Position numbers and translations under genes: made by a program
Notes under the pieces: model-generated
Told to the model about the DNA's origin: nothing
The model's database searches: none
What the model saw: the letters and a program-made list of their open reading frames with translations, nothing else
Assembly (NCBI RefSeq): GCF_026210795.1
Contig: NC_089430.1
Location: 6,074,811 to 6,138,810 of the forward strand
Direction of reading: 5' to 3'
From: Rhizophagus irregularis
Lineage: Eukaryota > Glomeromycota > Glomeromycetes > Glomerales > Glomeraceae
DNA: 64,000 nt
Shown here: positions 34,795 through 46,931 of the stretch, piece by piece
Layout of the letters: each line of letters opens with the position of its first letter
How positions within the stretch are numbered: position 1 is the stretch's first letter

Positions 34795-37700
34795 ATGAAA
34801 TTCTCCTTAAATTGTCTATTTCTGAAAGAAGCTTCTGTCCGATCTATTTCAGTTGATATTAGTGACGAAATTATTGTTGGCATTAACAGGATCGAATATG
34901 AAGATATTAAAGTTTCACATGTCAAATCTCTTATCTTGTCTGGAAAAGGAGTTAGTTATTCTCCTGACAATCTGAATCTTTGGAAGGTTGACCGTGATAG
35001 TGTCATCAAGAACGACGAGTTGCTTAGAACATTTTCTACCGAAAATGACATTAAAGAAAAACTTGGAGGAGAATTGATGCAACCTCGATTTCCTCTTGAT
35101 GAATATTTCAACGAGGATAGTTTTAAAGATAAGAAAAGCAAGTCTGCCATTCACATCATCGTGCAACGTCTGACCACCACCACTGGTAAGTGTCTCCCAA
35201 TTTTTTACCTCTCGAACAAGGAAATTGCAGTAACAAAATATCGAGTTTGGTCTGATCTCCTTTTTTTCGCGTTAAAAATAGGTCCCTCCCAACAAGGTGT
35301 TTCATCTAAAAACTATTGGCCTGGAATAATGTCAAAAAATTTCTAACAAATCTCTCACTTATTAATGGTTTTAGGACCTAACTGGAACGATGCTTCTTCC
35401 ATCTATGAGTGGATACAACAACAATTCACATTGGACCGAAAACGAAAACGAATGCGAGTATGTCTTTCCAGCTTTGTCACCTCTCTAATAATGAGTTTCT
35501 TAGTTCCTCTGATTAAAATAAAATTGACTTTTTCAGCTCGTTGGAAGCTTTGGCAAAAACTTTGAACTTTGTCAACGAGATGACACCATTAAAACCCTCT
35601 GGAATGGTAATCAAAGGCTAATTGGGATTGAGAGACGATTTCAATTCCGTACGGAAGATGACAGAAGCTATCATCCAATTCCTGTCTTAGCGGGCGGACC
35701 TGGAATTGGAAAGAGCAGATTTCTAGACGAAGTTGAAGAATTAATCAAGGAAAAAGCTGAGGAATCTCAAAATAATGATTTCAAAAACATGATTACCATC
35801 AATACAACCTATGGGAATTCAACCATCGCTGACGAAATCGATGTAAGGATTCAAGCACAGCCATCTCTCGCACTACGTATTCTATATAAGTACTTTCAAC
35901 CAAAACACAAAGATTATGCTCAAAGCTATAATTTTCTCTGCTTCCGCGCATGCTGTATGCAAGCTAATCCAGACATTTCATTACTTACCCTGGACATTGC
36001 TCTTCAAATTATCTACAAAGACTTTGTGCAAATTAATCCAACAACACTTGATCCTCTTCTGGTCCTGGTCCTTGGCATCGACGAGTTCAATAAATTGCAT
36101 GTTCAAAATCAAGAGGTCTGTAGGAACCTTATACACGCCATTGGAGCATCAATGTGTGCATCGCATGAAAACATATATTTCATTCCTATTCTAGCTGGAA
36201 CGATTGAAGGACCCTTAAATAGTTATATTTCAGGTTCTATGCATGAACCACTTCACCTCCCACTACGCTTACTTAATGATGATGATGCAATCAAAATTGG
36301 TATGAAAATGAAGTTGTTTGATGATGAATATGTCAGATTGGATCCATATTTTCGATTAAGTATTAGTGATGTTGGAGGACATGTGAGAACATTGGAATAT
36401 TACTACGAATATTTTTCAGGACAATGTGAGAAAGATATAAAACGCATAAAACAAGAAACAGAAGAAATGATGTCAGAAGAGGAGATACTAAAAACAGCTG
36501 TTTATAACGTGAAAATTAGTGGTATCATGACACTTATCATAGAAAGGATTGGACAAAAATATCTTCAGCAGCTAAACTCACGATGGTTGACAATACCTCT
36601 TGCTAATGCCATATTGGGTTTTCCGGTTCAAAAAAATGATGCGATCACTCTCAAAAAAAGTTCAATGACATATCAGGAACTTAGTTCAATGGGAATTGTG
36701 AACCTGGTTCCAACAAAACAAACTAACGAATACCTTATTCGGTTACCCTATGTGTGGGTATGTGCAATCGTTGGAAACTCCAATGACCCTGGGTTGACTT
36801 ATTGGAAGTCCATGTTAAATTATAATGAGCCGATGAATTGGTCGAATTTCGAAGATTTTAATACCAAGTTCTGGGCATTACGCCTCTGTCTCTTTCGTTT
36901 AATAGGATATAAGAAGATTGAGTTGAAGACCCTTTTTAAGGGTGCGGATTTCTCTCTTAGTTTTCCAGATGTTGAAGTTGACTTACCTCAAATTAAAGAT
37001 ATCAAATTATATAAATTACTACATCGATACCCAGGTATTATGTTTTGCAGATTTTTTCTATCATAAAAATCACATCAAACTCAAATCCCATTCTAATATA
37101 ATTTAGTCACTAAAACTTACGAGAATAATCAAGTGAGATATGCAAACATAAAGGAAATAAGAAATGGTTATATTGACCTAGATTTATTGAAGGATGAAAT
37201 GATCAAGAGTTATATTGGTTCTGTATTTCTTAATGCGTCTGGGGCTCCCTTTGATGCCTTTGGGTATCTTAATAAAAGTTCTGAGTCTGCGGGTGAAATT
37301 TGTGTAGCTCAACAATCAAAATCAATTATTACTTCTAAGGTTATCATCAACAAAAACAAAAGTTCTGAGTCTGCGGGTGAAATTTGCGTAGCTCAACAAT
37401 CAAAATCAACTCAAACTTCTATGGTTACCGTTAACCAAAAATTGTTTGATAAAGAGCATAACAAGGTAACAACACTGCTTCACATATTAAGTGCACATAC
37501 ATTTTTAAATTGTTGATTAACAAATCTCTTTCTTATATAATAATAAGTCTACCGAAGCTTTGCCTGAGAAAGATTTGGTTTTATTATTCTTAACGAATGC
37601 AGATAAAAAAAACAACCTGTCTATATATGATAAACCAAATAGCGCATTAGTGTCTATGGAAAATTTTCCAAAGTTTTATGGATATACATATGCGAGTCGC

Positions 37701-37978
37701 GCACAATTCGCATCTGGTATGTTTGTAATTTGGAATTCCTTTTTTGATCATAATGTTTGCTAATGTTCTTTTACATTTACATAGCGAACGAAAAAGTATA
37801 TATTAATTCTGCACCTGTTGAGTCACTCGTAATTCTTGGCTTCAATGAGGATGAGAGGATTAATATACGTCTTAAACGCAAAGAACGCCCTTTCGATAAT
37901 ATAGACGATATAAAAAAAAGGCTTGGCATTGATGATGAGAAATGTAAAAAGTTGAAGCTTGCTAGGATTTTTTTTTAA
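34795..37978 (+). CDS. Crinkler (CRN)-type protein: CRN N-terminus, P-loop NTPase, PD-(D/E)XK-like nuclease, HhH
   Basis: Six exons: 34795-35185, 35375-35457, 35537-37034, 37107-37465, 37548-37716 and 37785-37978. All are GT-AG with consistent phases, giving 897 aa. The N-terminus (LNCLFLKEASVRSISVDISD) is the ubiquitin-like CRN header. The NTPase has Walker A GGPGIGKSR (~residue 211) and Walker B VLVLGIDEFNKL (~336). Exon 4 has PFDAFGYL and then EICVAQQSKS, fitting the D...(E/Q)xK pattern of CRN nuclease domains. That strand is duplicated in tandem (84-bp period, 37274-37441). The last exon (INSAPVESLVILGFNEDERI, RPFDNIDDIKKRLGI) looks like a helix-hairpin-helix. CRN proteins are thought to act in nuclei of hosts or competitors. 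Function here is inference. Confidence 0.85.
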
Positions 37979-38895
37979 TCTTGGAAGTTGATGACTTCTG
38001 TATTAAATAGCAATATCACACATGCAAAAACTAGTCAACAAATGTCCATGTAAATTCAAATTATTATGTAAACATATAAACATTGTATAATTGTATTAAT
38101 CACGTTTTTTTTATTAACACTTAATTTAATAATATTATTACATATTTATATAATATTGTAATTTACATAATTTAAACTAACTAAATTTTTATTTAAAAAA
38201 TTACTTTATAATATAGTTGGTAAGTTATTTATTTAATTTTATCCCACGGTTCCTAATCAATTTCTGTAACTTTTTTTACTGATATTTTCACGGAACTGAT
38301 CAACATGTTTATATCACATAATAAATTATACTTTTTATTGTTAAACTTATTATTATACTATTGAAAATAAAAATGATATTATATTATTTGCATTTATACA
38401 TCTTTAGATTTCTTCCAAAGCATTTTATATTCATCTTCATCTCCATTTTTCGTCAGAGACTGCTCAAAGAGCACACATTATTGACTTAATAACAACATAG
38501 CATGCTTTCTATATTATCACTTTGCCGATCACTTTGCCGATTACTTTCATTTTCCATTAAAAAAATAATTTTAACGAAATGTAAAATAAATTGCAAAATC
38601 TATTAGATATTATTATTCTGAATTACGTAATTGTTTGACACAAGTGTACGCATTTTTATTAGCTAGATTTCATGATGTTACACAAAACTTAAATTTGTGA
38701 TATCTTCACTATCTTAATTAAATAGCGCCACAAAAAATTTAATAGCATACATATTTCAATACTTCAAACTCTTTTTAAGTATCTCGCAAAATAATTTGAA
38801 TATTGGAGAGGTAATTCGGAAGTTACAAGTATGTTAAAGTTTCGCATAAAATAGTAATATTATATTTTATAATTATTTTTAGGGGTTTGTTTTTT
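37979..38895. other. AT-rich intergenic, no gene
   Basis: 3' flank of the Crinkler gene, extremely AT-rich. No ORF or clear repeat. Confidence 0.5.
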
Positions 38896-39267
38896 ATCGC
38901 CATGGCGATGCATCGCCAGTGTCACGTGATTTCATAATTCCGGCCGGAATTAAAAGATCGTCAAAGAAATTTTTGGAAGTTTTGTGTAACAAAAACTTAG
39001 AATTTTGCTGAAAAATAAAATTGCCTTTTTGGATTGTGTAACGTTACCTAAAGCTCCAAAAAAGGATATTTTGGCCAGCGTTATAAAATTTGGCCGAGAT
39101 TAAGCATGTGATGTATAGGGAGTGACAAATAGTATTTTTTGCACTGAAAAAATTCCAAGTCCCCAGAATAAATAATAAAAATGGAAAACTAGAGGATGTG
39201 ACGCGGGGTGACAAATTATTCACATATGTAAAGTCACGTGACACTTGCGACACATCGCAATGGCGAT
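38896..39267. mobile_element. MITE-like element with ATCGCCAT ends
   Basis: The left end ATCGCCATGGCGATGCATCG and the reverse complement of the right end ATCGCCATTGCGATGTGTCG continue into a shared GTGTCACGTGA, giving ~34-bp inverted termini. Both sides abut T-runs, so a target duplication cannot be judged. The interior (~300 bp) has no ORF. Confidence 0.75.
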
Positions 39268-40348
39268 TTTTTATAAAATCCTTATTTTTATTTAATTTAT
39301 ATTTATTCTTATTCAATATAATTATAATTTGTTATTTTTTAAAAGTTTACTTCTATAATAGTCTATTAAAGAAAATAAAGTGACAAGATAAATATTTTGA
39401 CCAAATATTTTTGCAGAATAAAGGGAGAGTTTTTTGGTATAGGATTTTCAGAGTAATTTTTTTCCTTTTTTTAATAAACTAATTATATATGTTTTTTCAC
39501 TTTTCTTTTAGGACAAAGTTATTTCATATGTTCCATCAATTTCATTCTACTAAAAGCTTAAATGACATTTTTTAAATGAAATGAAAATAATCTTATGATT
39601 TTATTTTATTATAGTAAGAAATATGATCTGAATTTTTTAATGGGTTTTGATTGTAGTTATATATTCATTGATTTCTCATATATACTAAATAAACCATATG
39701 TGCCGATTTTTGGAATTAGTCTAAATTAAGATTTTTATAAAAATTTAATATTTTAGTAAGATTAACATTACACAAATCTAAATTAAATATGTGTTACATA
39801 TTTACGTAACTCAGATTTAATAAAAAATAAAAAAAATTTTTTTAATCAATATTCAAAAATAACGGTAATAACCACTTCTTTTTCCCCATCACTGCCCATC
39901 ACTTTTCCATCATTTTTCTATTCACTTTTATTAAATATGACAAAAAAGTTTATAAGCAAATATAGCAGTTATTTTTAAGTGGTAAGTAAAAGAAAAAACT
40001 TAATATTTTATATACATAGATAAGACATATTTTTTCATAATTTTTAGCTTTAATTTATTGTTTTTTCTTTGTATAAAATACATGCAAATAAAAAATAATT
40101 ATGATGTAAAATAGTTGTAAAATGAATAATAAGATATTCTTTTTTTTTCAAAATAACTAATTATATATTTGTTTTTTATCTTTTAAAATTATTTTATTAG
40201 ATTTATTCTACTAAAATCCTTAAATGGCAAATAAAATCTTTTAAATAAAGTAAAAGAATTTGGGATTCTCTTATGAAAGCATTTTTTGGTAAGAAATAAA
40301 ATTTTCAGATCGGACTTTATGCAGGTGACAAAATCGTGCATTATTATT
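39268..40348. other. AT-rich, no gene
   Basis: Nothing recognisable besides poly-A/T tracts and a C-rich patch at 39890-39925. Confidence 0.45.
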
Positions 40349-40620
40349 CCTGGAGATATGCTAACGTCATCATTTTACATTCATTTGAAAGCTGAGAATT
40401 TGCTCTATCGTAAGAATCAAAGATCAGGAAAATTGGATCACTGGATGAGGCGTAATTAACGATCAAAGTCAAATCAAATTTAAAAATTAAAAATAAATAT
40501 ATTAGACGTAATTATTCACAATCCAGTGATTCAATTCATTCGATTTTAGGCTTATTAGATAGACCTCAATTTTCTCTTTCAAATGAATATAATTTCATTC
40601 GTGTAGCTTGCATCTACAGG
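40349..40620. mobile_element. Imperfect inverted-repeat element, copy 1 of 3
   Basis: The ends CCTGGAGATATGC and GCATCTACAGG are related inverted repeats that continue inward through ATTCATTTGAAAG and CTTTCAAATGAAT. The centre contains GGATCACTGGAT and ATCCAGTGATTC, also inverted. Diverged copies of the inner part follow at 40745-40960 and 41190-41420. Confidence 0.6.
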
Positions 40621-40744
40621 TATTTAATAAATTTTTTTATATCAGATTTTATCAAACTTATAAAATTTTATATTAATAATATAATTGATGATTCCTAAAC
40701 ATCTACATATATTAAACGAATTATTTTAAATTTATTTTAAAGAT

Positions 40745-41420
40745 AAAAGTTGGCATCACCTTAGGGAGCAAAGATCATTCAAATTGAATCACTACATGTG
40801 AAGTAATTAATGATCAAATTTAGATAAAATTCAATAAATATACTGAACGTGATTACTGAACAACTAGTGATTCAATTCACTTGATTTTAGATTCATTAGA
40901 TAGATCTCGATTTTCTCTTTCAAATGAATGTAAATTTATTTGTATAGCTTATTTCTACGAAGAATTATCAATGATTTTGTCATGAGAGTTATATTTGATC
41001 TTTTAAATTTTAATGATATCTTATATTAAAAAAAAATTAAAAATTATATAATTAATTAGTTTTTTTTGCATTATCTAGTATAAATTTATTATTCTTATAT
41101 AAATGATAATTTATATTTGCTTTAATAAAATTATTTTTGTGTAAAAAAATTAGATTCCAAGGATCGGCCCATATGCTATTTATATTTATTTGAAAAAGAA
41201 AATATACACTAATTTTGGAATTAAAGATCATTCAATTTAAATTATTACATGTGGAGATATTGATGATTAAGTTCAATAATTGGAAATTAATATGTTGGAT
41301 GAAATTATTCATTTACCAGTGATTCAATTTATGTGATTTTTAATCATTGGATAGACCTCACTCTTCCTTTTCAAATAAATGTAGAATTATGTCTCTAGCA
41401 CACATGTATGTCAAATTATT
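40745..41420. repeat. Two more diverged copies of the foldback-like element
   Basis: 40760-40945 and 41205-41400 repeat the order 'aaagatcattcaa', 'attacatgtg', a short spacer, 'agtgattcaatt', 'ttagatagacctc' and 'ctttcaaatgaatgta' found in copy 1. Spacing between copies is ~400-450 bp. Divergence is high, so they are old. Confidence 0.55.
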
Positions 41421-41716
41421 TACAATTTTGCTATAAGAATTATTTTTGATTTTAATTTTAAGTGAACAGTACATATTAAAGTCCCTCATTTTATTTCAAA
41501 TTTTAATGAAAATTTATACACTGATATATTAAATTGATATTTATAGATTGGAAAGTTTGAGGTATATTTATTATGTAAAATTTTAATCTACTAAGACATT
41601 TATATTAAAAATAATTGAGAGATTATGTTAAATTAAAAATTATTACATATAAAAGTTGACCAATAATGAATGGTTTTTAATAAAAATAAATATATTTAAA
41701 ATACATAATAAAATTA

Positions 41717-41983
41717 GAAAATTTCTAAGTTTACACGGGGTGTTTGTACACGGGTCATATAAATATAATTTTTAATAGACTAATTTTTTGTTTTTTAATT
41801 TGAAATTGAATGCTACCAACATTATACTCTTTTACTTTTTATTCTTATTATATTACAGATAAATATATGTATTTTCACCTGCTCTGCAAGTTTACTTAAG
41901 GCATTAAAGGAGGTTTTGAATGCCGTTTTTAATCTACTAATATGACCCGTGTTTAAACACCCTGTGTACAAATAGAAATTGCC
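41717..41983. mobile_element. MITE with GTGTTT-rich TIRs and a 9-bp AT-rich direct repeat
   Basis: Left (AATTTCTAAGTTTACACGGG, then GTGTTTGTACACGGGTCATA) and right termini (reverse complement AATTTCTATTTGTACACAGG, then GTGTTTAAACACGGGTCATA) match over ~43 bp. ATAAAATTA flanks both sides (41708-41716 and 41984-41992), a possible 9-bp target duplication as in Mutator-like elements. That repeat is AT-only and could be chance. Confidence 0.8.
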
Positions 41984-42189
41984 ATAAAATTAATATATTG
42001 GCAAATTTTGAGAATATATTATTATGTAGAACTGTTCAAAAGAATCAATATGATGCATCATAACAATATATGATAAAATTGAAAATGATCAGCAAAATCT
42101 ACATGATAATATAGAAAACCTGCTATGCTATTCAGAAACTGAACTAAAAATTGTTAGTGATCCCAAAAAATATTAAAGATGTTTAGTGG

Positions 42190-42750
42190 TAATTTTTTAA
42201 AAAAAAATTTTTTTTTATTTATTTTTTTTTTAGAACTCTTCACTTTAGATCAGTAAAGTTTTGAAAGTTTTATTCTTTTGAAACTTTGTTTTTTAAAAAA
42301 TTTTTTTATTTTTTTTATTTCTTTTTTAGGTATCAGCAAGACTCTCATTTTAGATCAATAAAGTTTTAAAAGTTTCATTTTTTTAAAACTTTGTTTTTTT
42401 AAAAAAAAATTTAAATATTTTAAATATTTTTTTTTAGATATCGGCAGGACTTTTCACTTTGGATCGGTAAAGTTTTAAATCATTTTTTGAAACTTTGTTT
42501 TTTAAAAAAATTTTATTTATTTTTTTTTGAGACCTTTCACTTTGGATCAGTAAGTTTTGAACTTAGTTTTTAATATTTTTTTTATTTCTTTTTTTTTAGG
42601 TATCGGCAACCCTCACTTTGGATTGGTAAGTTTCAAAAGTTTCATTCTTTCGAAACTTTATTTTTTTAAAAACAAATTTTTTATTTTTTTTATTTCTTTT
42701 TTTAGGTACTTTCACTTTGAATCAGTAAGTTTTGAAAGTTTCATTCTGAT
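42190..42750. repeat. Tandem repeat, ~75-115 bp unit, about six copies
   Basis: Units contain 'ttcactttggatcagtaaagtttt', 'gaaagtttcattctttcgaaactttg' and T/A runs ending in 'tttttttaggtatcggcag'. Copies start near 42236, 42341, 42450, 42533, 42607 and 42707. Spacing shortens where the inner hairpin GAAAGTTTC...GAAACTTT is lost. Confidence 0.75.
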
Positions 42751-42949
42751 ATTATTCAAAATAATCTTATTTAATGAAATTTTATTTTTATTTGCAAATA
42801 TTTAAAATTTAAGTCACACAATTACGATTTTAAAGATTTTAAAGAAAAAAATTACTGTATTTATTTTTAATGAAGCGATACAAATAAAAAAACAATAACA
42901 ATAAATAAAAAAGAAAAGTAAATTATAATGATCAAGGAGAAAGATGCTA

Positions 42950-43480
42950 ATAAAAAAATGAAACAACAATGGAATAATAAAATAATGAAAAGTAATAGAA
43001 GATGAAAAAGAGTAATGAGAAGTAATGAGAAATAAAAAGGAGAAATAGAATATGATGAGAGATAAAAAGAAGTGATGGGAGGTAAAAAGAAGTGATGAGA
43101 GACAAAAAGAAGTAATAGGAAATGATAAGGAGTAATGGGAGATGAAAATTAGTGATGGAGGACGAAAAGGAGCGATGGGAGATGAAAAGGAGTGATGGGA
43201 AGATGAAGAGGAGTGATGGGAGGTAAAAAGAAGTAATGGAAGACAAAGAAAAGTGATAGGAGGTAAAAAGGAGTAATGGAGTTGATGGGAGACGAAAAGG
43301 AGTGATGAGAGGCAAAAGGAAATAATGGGAAGTAGATAGGAGAGAAAATAGATAATAGAAAATGAAAGTCATAATAAAAAATAATGGGAAACGAAAGGAT
43401 GGAATAATGAGAAGTAATACAAAAAATAAAAAAATGATCATGATAGGAGGTTGGGTAATGATAGGAAACCAAGTAAAAAA
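42950..43480. repeat. Purine-rich minisatellite (AGTGATGGGAGATGAAAAGG)
   Basis: About 530 bp of degenerate ~20-bp repeats, almost purely A and G on the plus strand. The long minus-strand ORF across it is a low-complexity consequence (Phe/Ser/Tyr-rich) and not counted as a gene. Asymmetric purine strands of this kind can form triplexes; no function is implied. Confidence 0.85.
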
Positions 43481-44221
43481 TAAAACCATAAAGTAAAAAA
43501 AATTAAAGTTAATAAGGAACGAAATATAAGATAGAAATAAAATAAAAAAAAATAAATAAAAAATAAATAACATACTTTTATTAATTGTAGAACTGAAAGA
43601 ACTAAAATATCTAAAAAAAATGAAATAAAATAAAACGTAAAGTAATAAACAACTGAATTTTAATTGCAGAACTGAACTAAAGCAATAAAGAAAAATATCT
43701 TGAGACTGAAAAAACCTATACTGGCTAATCTGGCCAATCAAAAATATTAAATCTGTCACATGATCGAAGTCCCAGGCGATAATATTAGCAATTCCCTAAT
43801 TTACCTAATTTATTATAACAATCAAAATTTGAAAATATGTAAATTTTATGCAATATTAAAATTTAAAAAAATAATTAAATTCAATAGTATTGGTTTAATT
43901 GAGTTATTTAACTCTTTTTATTTACTAAAAACTTTTTAAAAAAAATATAAGGGTCAAAATTATAATTGGCCAAAATTAAGATTAATGTAATACTAGCCTA
44001 AATAAAAATTATAAATAAAAATTGAGCGTAAAGCTATTTTGTAAAATTAAAAGTTATTTAAAGATTTTTTAATTTTGAGTATAGAGGTTTCATACTGTAG
44101 CATTTGGCAAGTTTATTTTGATTTTACAACCTATTATTACATTCTTGAGAAATGTGAGATGGTAAAATTATGAAAATTTTAATTATTTTTTGACTGAAAA
44201 TAAGACTCCCTCTATCGCGCA
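43481..44221. other. AT-rich, no gene
   Basis: No ORF with features. It joins the minisatellite to the element at 44222. Confidence 0.45.
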
Positions 44222-45927
44222 TAAGGTTGCCTGCCAAAACCTATTTGGCTTAATGCTGAAAGGTGAAACCCCTTACATAATGGCAAAACTGCGAAACTGC
44301 AAAATTGCTGAAACTTGCGAAACCTCTATAATTAAGTTTATTCATAGTTTTGGCATAACAAGCATTAATATTTTATATGAACTTCACCATAGTTTCGCTA
44401 TTCTAATATTTTTTAGCATTTTTTTTTTTAATTTCAAATTTTCTAATAAATTTATATGTAATTAAAAAAAAATTATTGTAATTTTTTTTTACTTAATATT
44501 TTTTTATTTTATTACAATTATTATAATAATAAAGAGATTACATTTCTTTGAAGTAAACTCCCCAGTCCACACCTGAGTTTTGTTTTCCCAAATGTTTGAT
44601 AATCTAAAAAAATAGAGAAAGAAACGTTAGTAACGTTTCTTTAATATTAAAAAAAAATCACCTCTCTCTTTTCCAACTAACATTTTAAAGTCGGATTCGT
44701 CCAAGGAGTCTGGCAACCTAATAAAAATAAAGAAATGTTAGTACGTTTTTTTAATATTTAAAAAAACTTCCCTTCCCCCATTCCTTACATTCTAAGTCCA
44801 GGTTTGTCCAGGAGGCTGTTTTTATTTTATTTCAATAGAATTCATGTTCCGAAAGAATGATCCTAAAGTAAAGAAAAAGGACTATTAGGTACGTTTCTAC
44901 AATGAAAAAAACTAACATTTCCCTTTTCAACCTACCGTTTCACCAAATTCCAGGTCTGAAAGGCGCCCTGAAGTAAAAAAAGAGAAAAGGAATGTTAGGT
45001 ACATTCCTACAATTAAAATTAAACAAGTTAAACAATACTTCCCCCTTTTCAACCTACCGTTTCACCAAATTCCAGGTCCAGAAAATGCTCTAAAGTAAAA
45101 AAAAAGAAAGGAACATTAGGTATGTTCCTAAATTAAAATAAAACAACACTTCCCCTTTCCAACGTACTATTACGCTGAATTCCAGGTTCAGAAGGTGTCC
45201 CTAAAGAAAAAAAGAAAAAAGAAACATTAGGTATGTTCTTATAATTAAAATAAAACCACACCTCCCTTTTCCAACCTACCACTTCACCGAATTTCAGGTA
45301 CAGAAGGTGTCCCTAAAGAAAAAAAGAGAAAAGGAATGTTAATGACATTCCTACAAAAAAAATAAATAATGAGACAAAAAATTTGATATAATACTAATGT
45401 CATTTCAAATGTTTTACTATCGAAAAGCAAAAAAAATTTCGTCTTTTATTTTATCTCTGATGATTCCTTTGGTTGCATGTTTTGACTTAAATGGCTTATT
45501 GGATTGTTTTAACGAGTCAGCTTTATGATGAAATGGTTTTTTGGTAGGCATTTTAACAAAAATAAATTAAAAACCCAACCTTTCATGTTTAGGGCGGGTT
45601 TATTTTTTCCAACTATAAACAATAAAATGTTTTTTTTTAACCTTTTTTTTTTAATAATAAAAGATTATCAGATCAGTAAATTAGTATGATCAGTAAATCA
45701 TATGATATACCGAAACTGATCAGAATAAAATCTGCAAACCGCAAATTATAGTGAATGCTGAAACTATATGTATATCATATGATATACTATGCCGAAACAT
45801 CAAAACAGTTTCGCGAGTTTTGGCAGTTTTGGCATTTCAGCATTTTAAGGTAATTTTGCGAAATTAGTTTTGGCAGTTTCGTATATACCATCTTGCCAAA
45901 ATCTCCTAATTTTGGCAAGTAACCTTA
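44222..45927. mobile_element. Long member of the TAAGGTTGC TIR family, 1.7 kb, with internal tandem array
   Basis: The left end TAAGGTTGCCTGCCAAAACC and the right end TTTTGGCAAGTAACCTTA are inverted and match the short MITEs at 46713-46931, 47844-48056 and 48120-48363. Subterminal sequence is rich in 'ggcaaaactgcgaaactgc' words, as in those copies. Flanking octamers ATCGCGCA and ATTGCATA match at 5 of 8 positions, so it is probably old. The centre (44600-45360) is a ~110-bp tandem array, and no transposase is present. Confidence 0.7.
44600..45360. repeat. ~110-bp tandem repeat inside the TAAGGTTGC element
   Basis: About seven units. Each has a self-complementary phrase such as GGAATGTTAGGTACATTCC (or GAAACGTTAGTAACGTTTC), then 'cttccccttttccaaccta' and 'caccaaattccaggtccag'. 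The palindromic phrase keeps complementarity although its bases differ between units. Confidence 0.8.
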
Positions 45928-46101
45928 ATTGCATACAGTGATGGCTAGCTCATTGCAGTCAGAATTTTGATTATCTGGTAGGTTGATGATATCGTAAGCA
46001 AATTTTGAGTTTTGCTTACGGTGCAAAAAATTATAATCTATAAGCGAATCAATTTGTTTAGGACCAACAATATTAATCAAGTCATCTTCTAAAATGTATC
46101 C
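45928..46101. other. Short spacer
   Basis: Spacer between the element and the ATPase remnant; no feature. Confidence 0.4.
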
Positions 46102-46348
46102 TTAACTCTCTGTCTTCATTAATGCTTTAATAGTTTTGATTAAATCACTATCTGTCCAAAGTGGTCGATCGGGCCTATCTGAATATTTCAATCTCTTAAG
46201 ATGGAGACTATGTTTCAACTTCATATATTCTGATATATAAACTGAAAATTTACTAGCTATAAACAATTTATTATGCATTAAATTCTTTAAAATTAACAAA
46301 AATAAATATCCTTTAAAAAGAAAATAAAATCTGATATGTACCTGTAAG

Positions 46349-46643
46349 CAGGGTTGAAAATTGTACTAGTACAGTATTAGTACAGTATAAACTATAGTAC
46401 AGTACTAAGTACTATACTTGTACTTGAAAATTTAGTACAAATACAATTTTAGTACATACTATTAATAAATTTTATTAGTTAATTTTATAAATATAAACAA
46501 TATTAATCACATGATATCTACCTAAAATGGTTAAATTATATCCTAAAAAGTAATAATTGTATTAGTAAAGTACTTATACAAAATTTTTGCTAGTACAGTA
46601 CATACTAGAATTTTGCTGATACAGGTATATTACCACAACCCTG
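46349..46643. mobile_element. MITE (CAGGGTTG ends), 295 bp, exact 8-bp TSD
   Basis: The ends are CAGGGTTG and CAACCCTG. CCTGTAAG flanks both sides exactly (46341-46348 and 46644-46651). The interior is rich in GTAC words (for example 'gtactagtacagtattagtacag'). CAGGG ends with 8-bp duplications are typical of hAT elements. The insertion lies on the splice donor of the ATPase remnant. Confidence 0.92.
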
Positions 46644-46712
46644 CCTGTAAGCTTTCCATTAGAATTTTTGTATTCTTTAATATACTTATCAATAATTAGC
46701 ATGCGTGTACCC

Positions 46713-46931
46713 TAAGGTTGCTGGAAAAACTAGGAAGTTTTGGCAAGTTGGCGAAATGCCAAAATAGCAAAACTTTGCTGATACTATATGAAAGTTTTAT
46801 TAAAAAGTTAGCGAAACTCTAGAGAAAAGCGAAACCTGACAAAACTTATTATAAATACCGAAACTGCCAAAACCTTACCAAAATTATAATAAAACTATAG
46901 TAAAATCTTGGAGTTTAGGCAGGCAACCTTA
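46713..46931. mobile_element. MITE of the TAAGGTTGC family, 219 bp
   Basis: The ends are TAAGGTTGCTGG and AGGCAACCTTA. The interior is rich in 'gcgaaa' and 'ccaaaac' words. Flanking octamers GTGTACCC and GTATACTT agree at 5 of 8 positions, so it is older than the next two copies. Confidence 0.75.

Noticed and set aside
42947-43759. 270-codon minus-strand ORF rich in Phe, Ser and Tyr
   Set aside because: It is the antisense of a purine-rich minisatellite; open frame and composition follow from the repeat.
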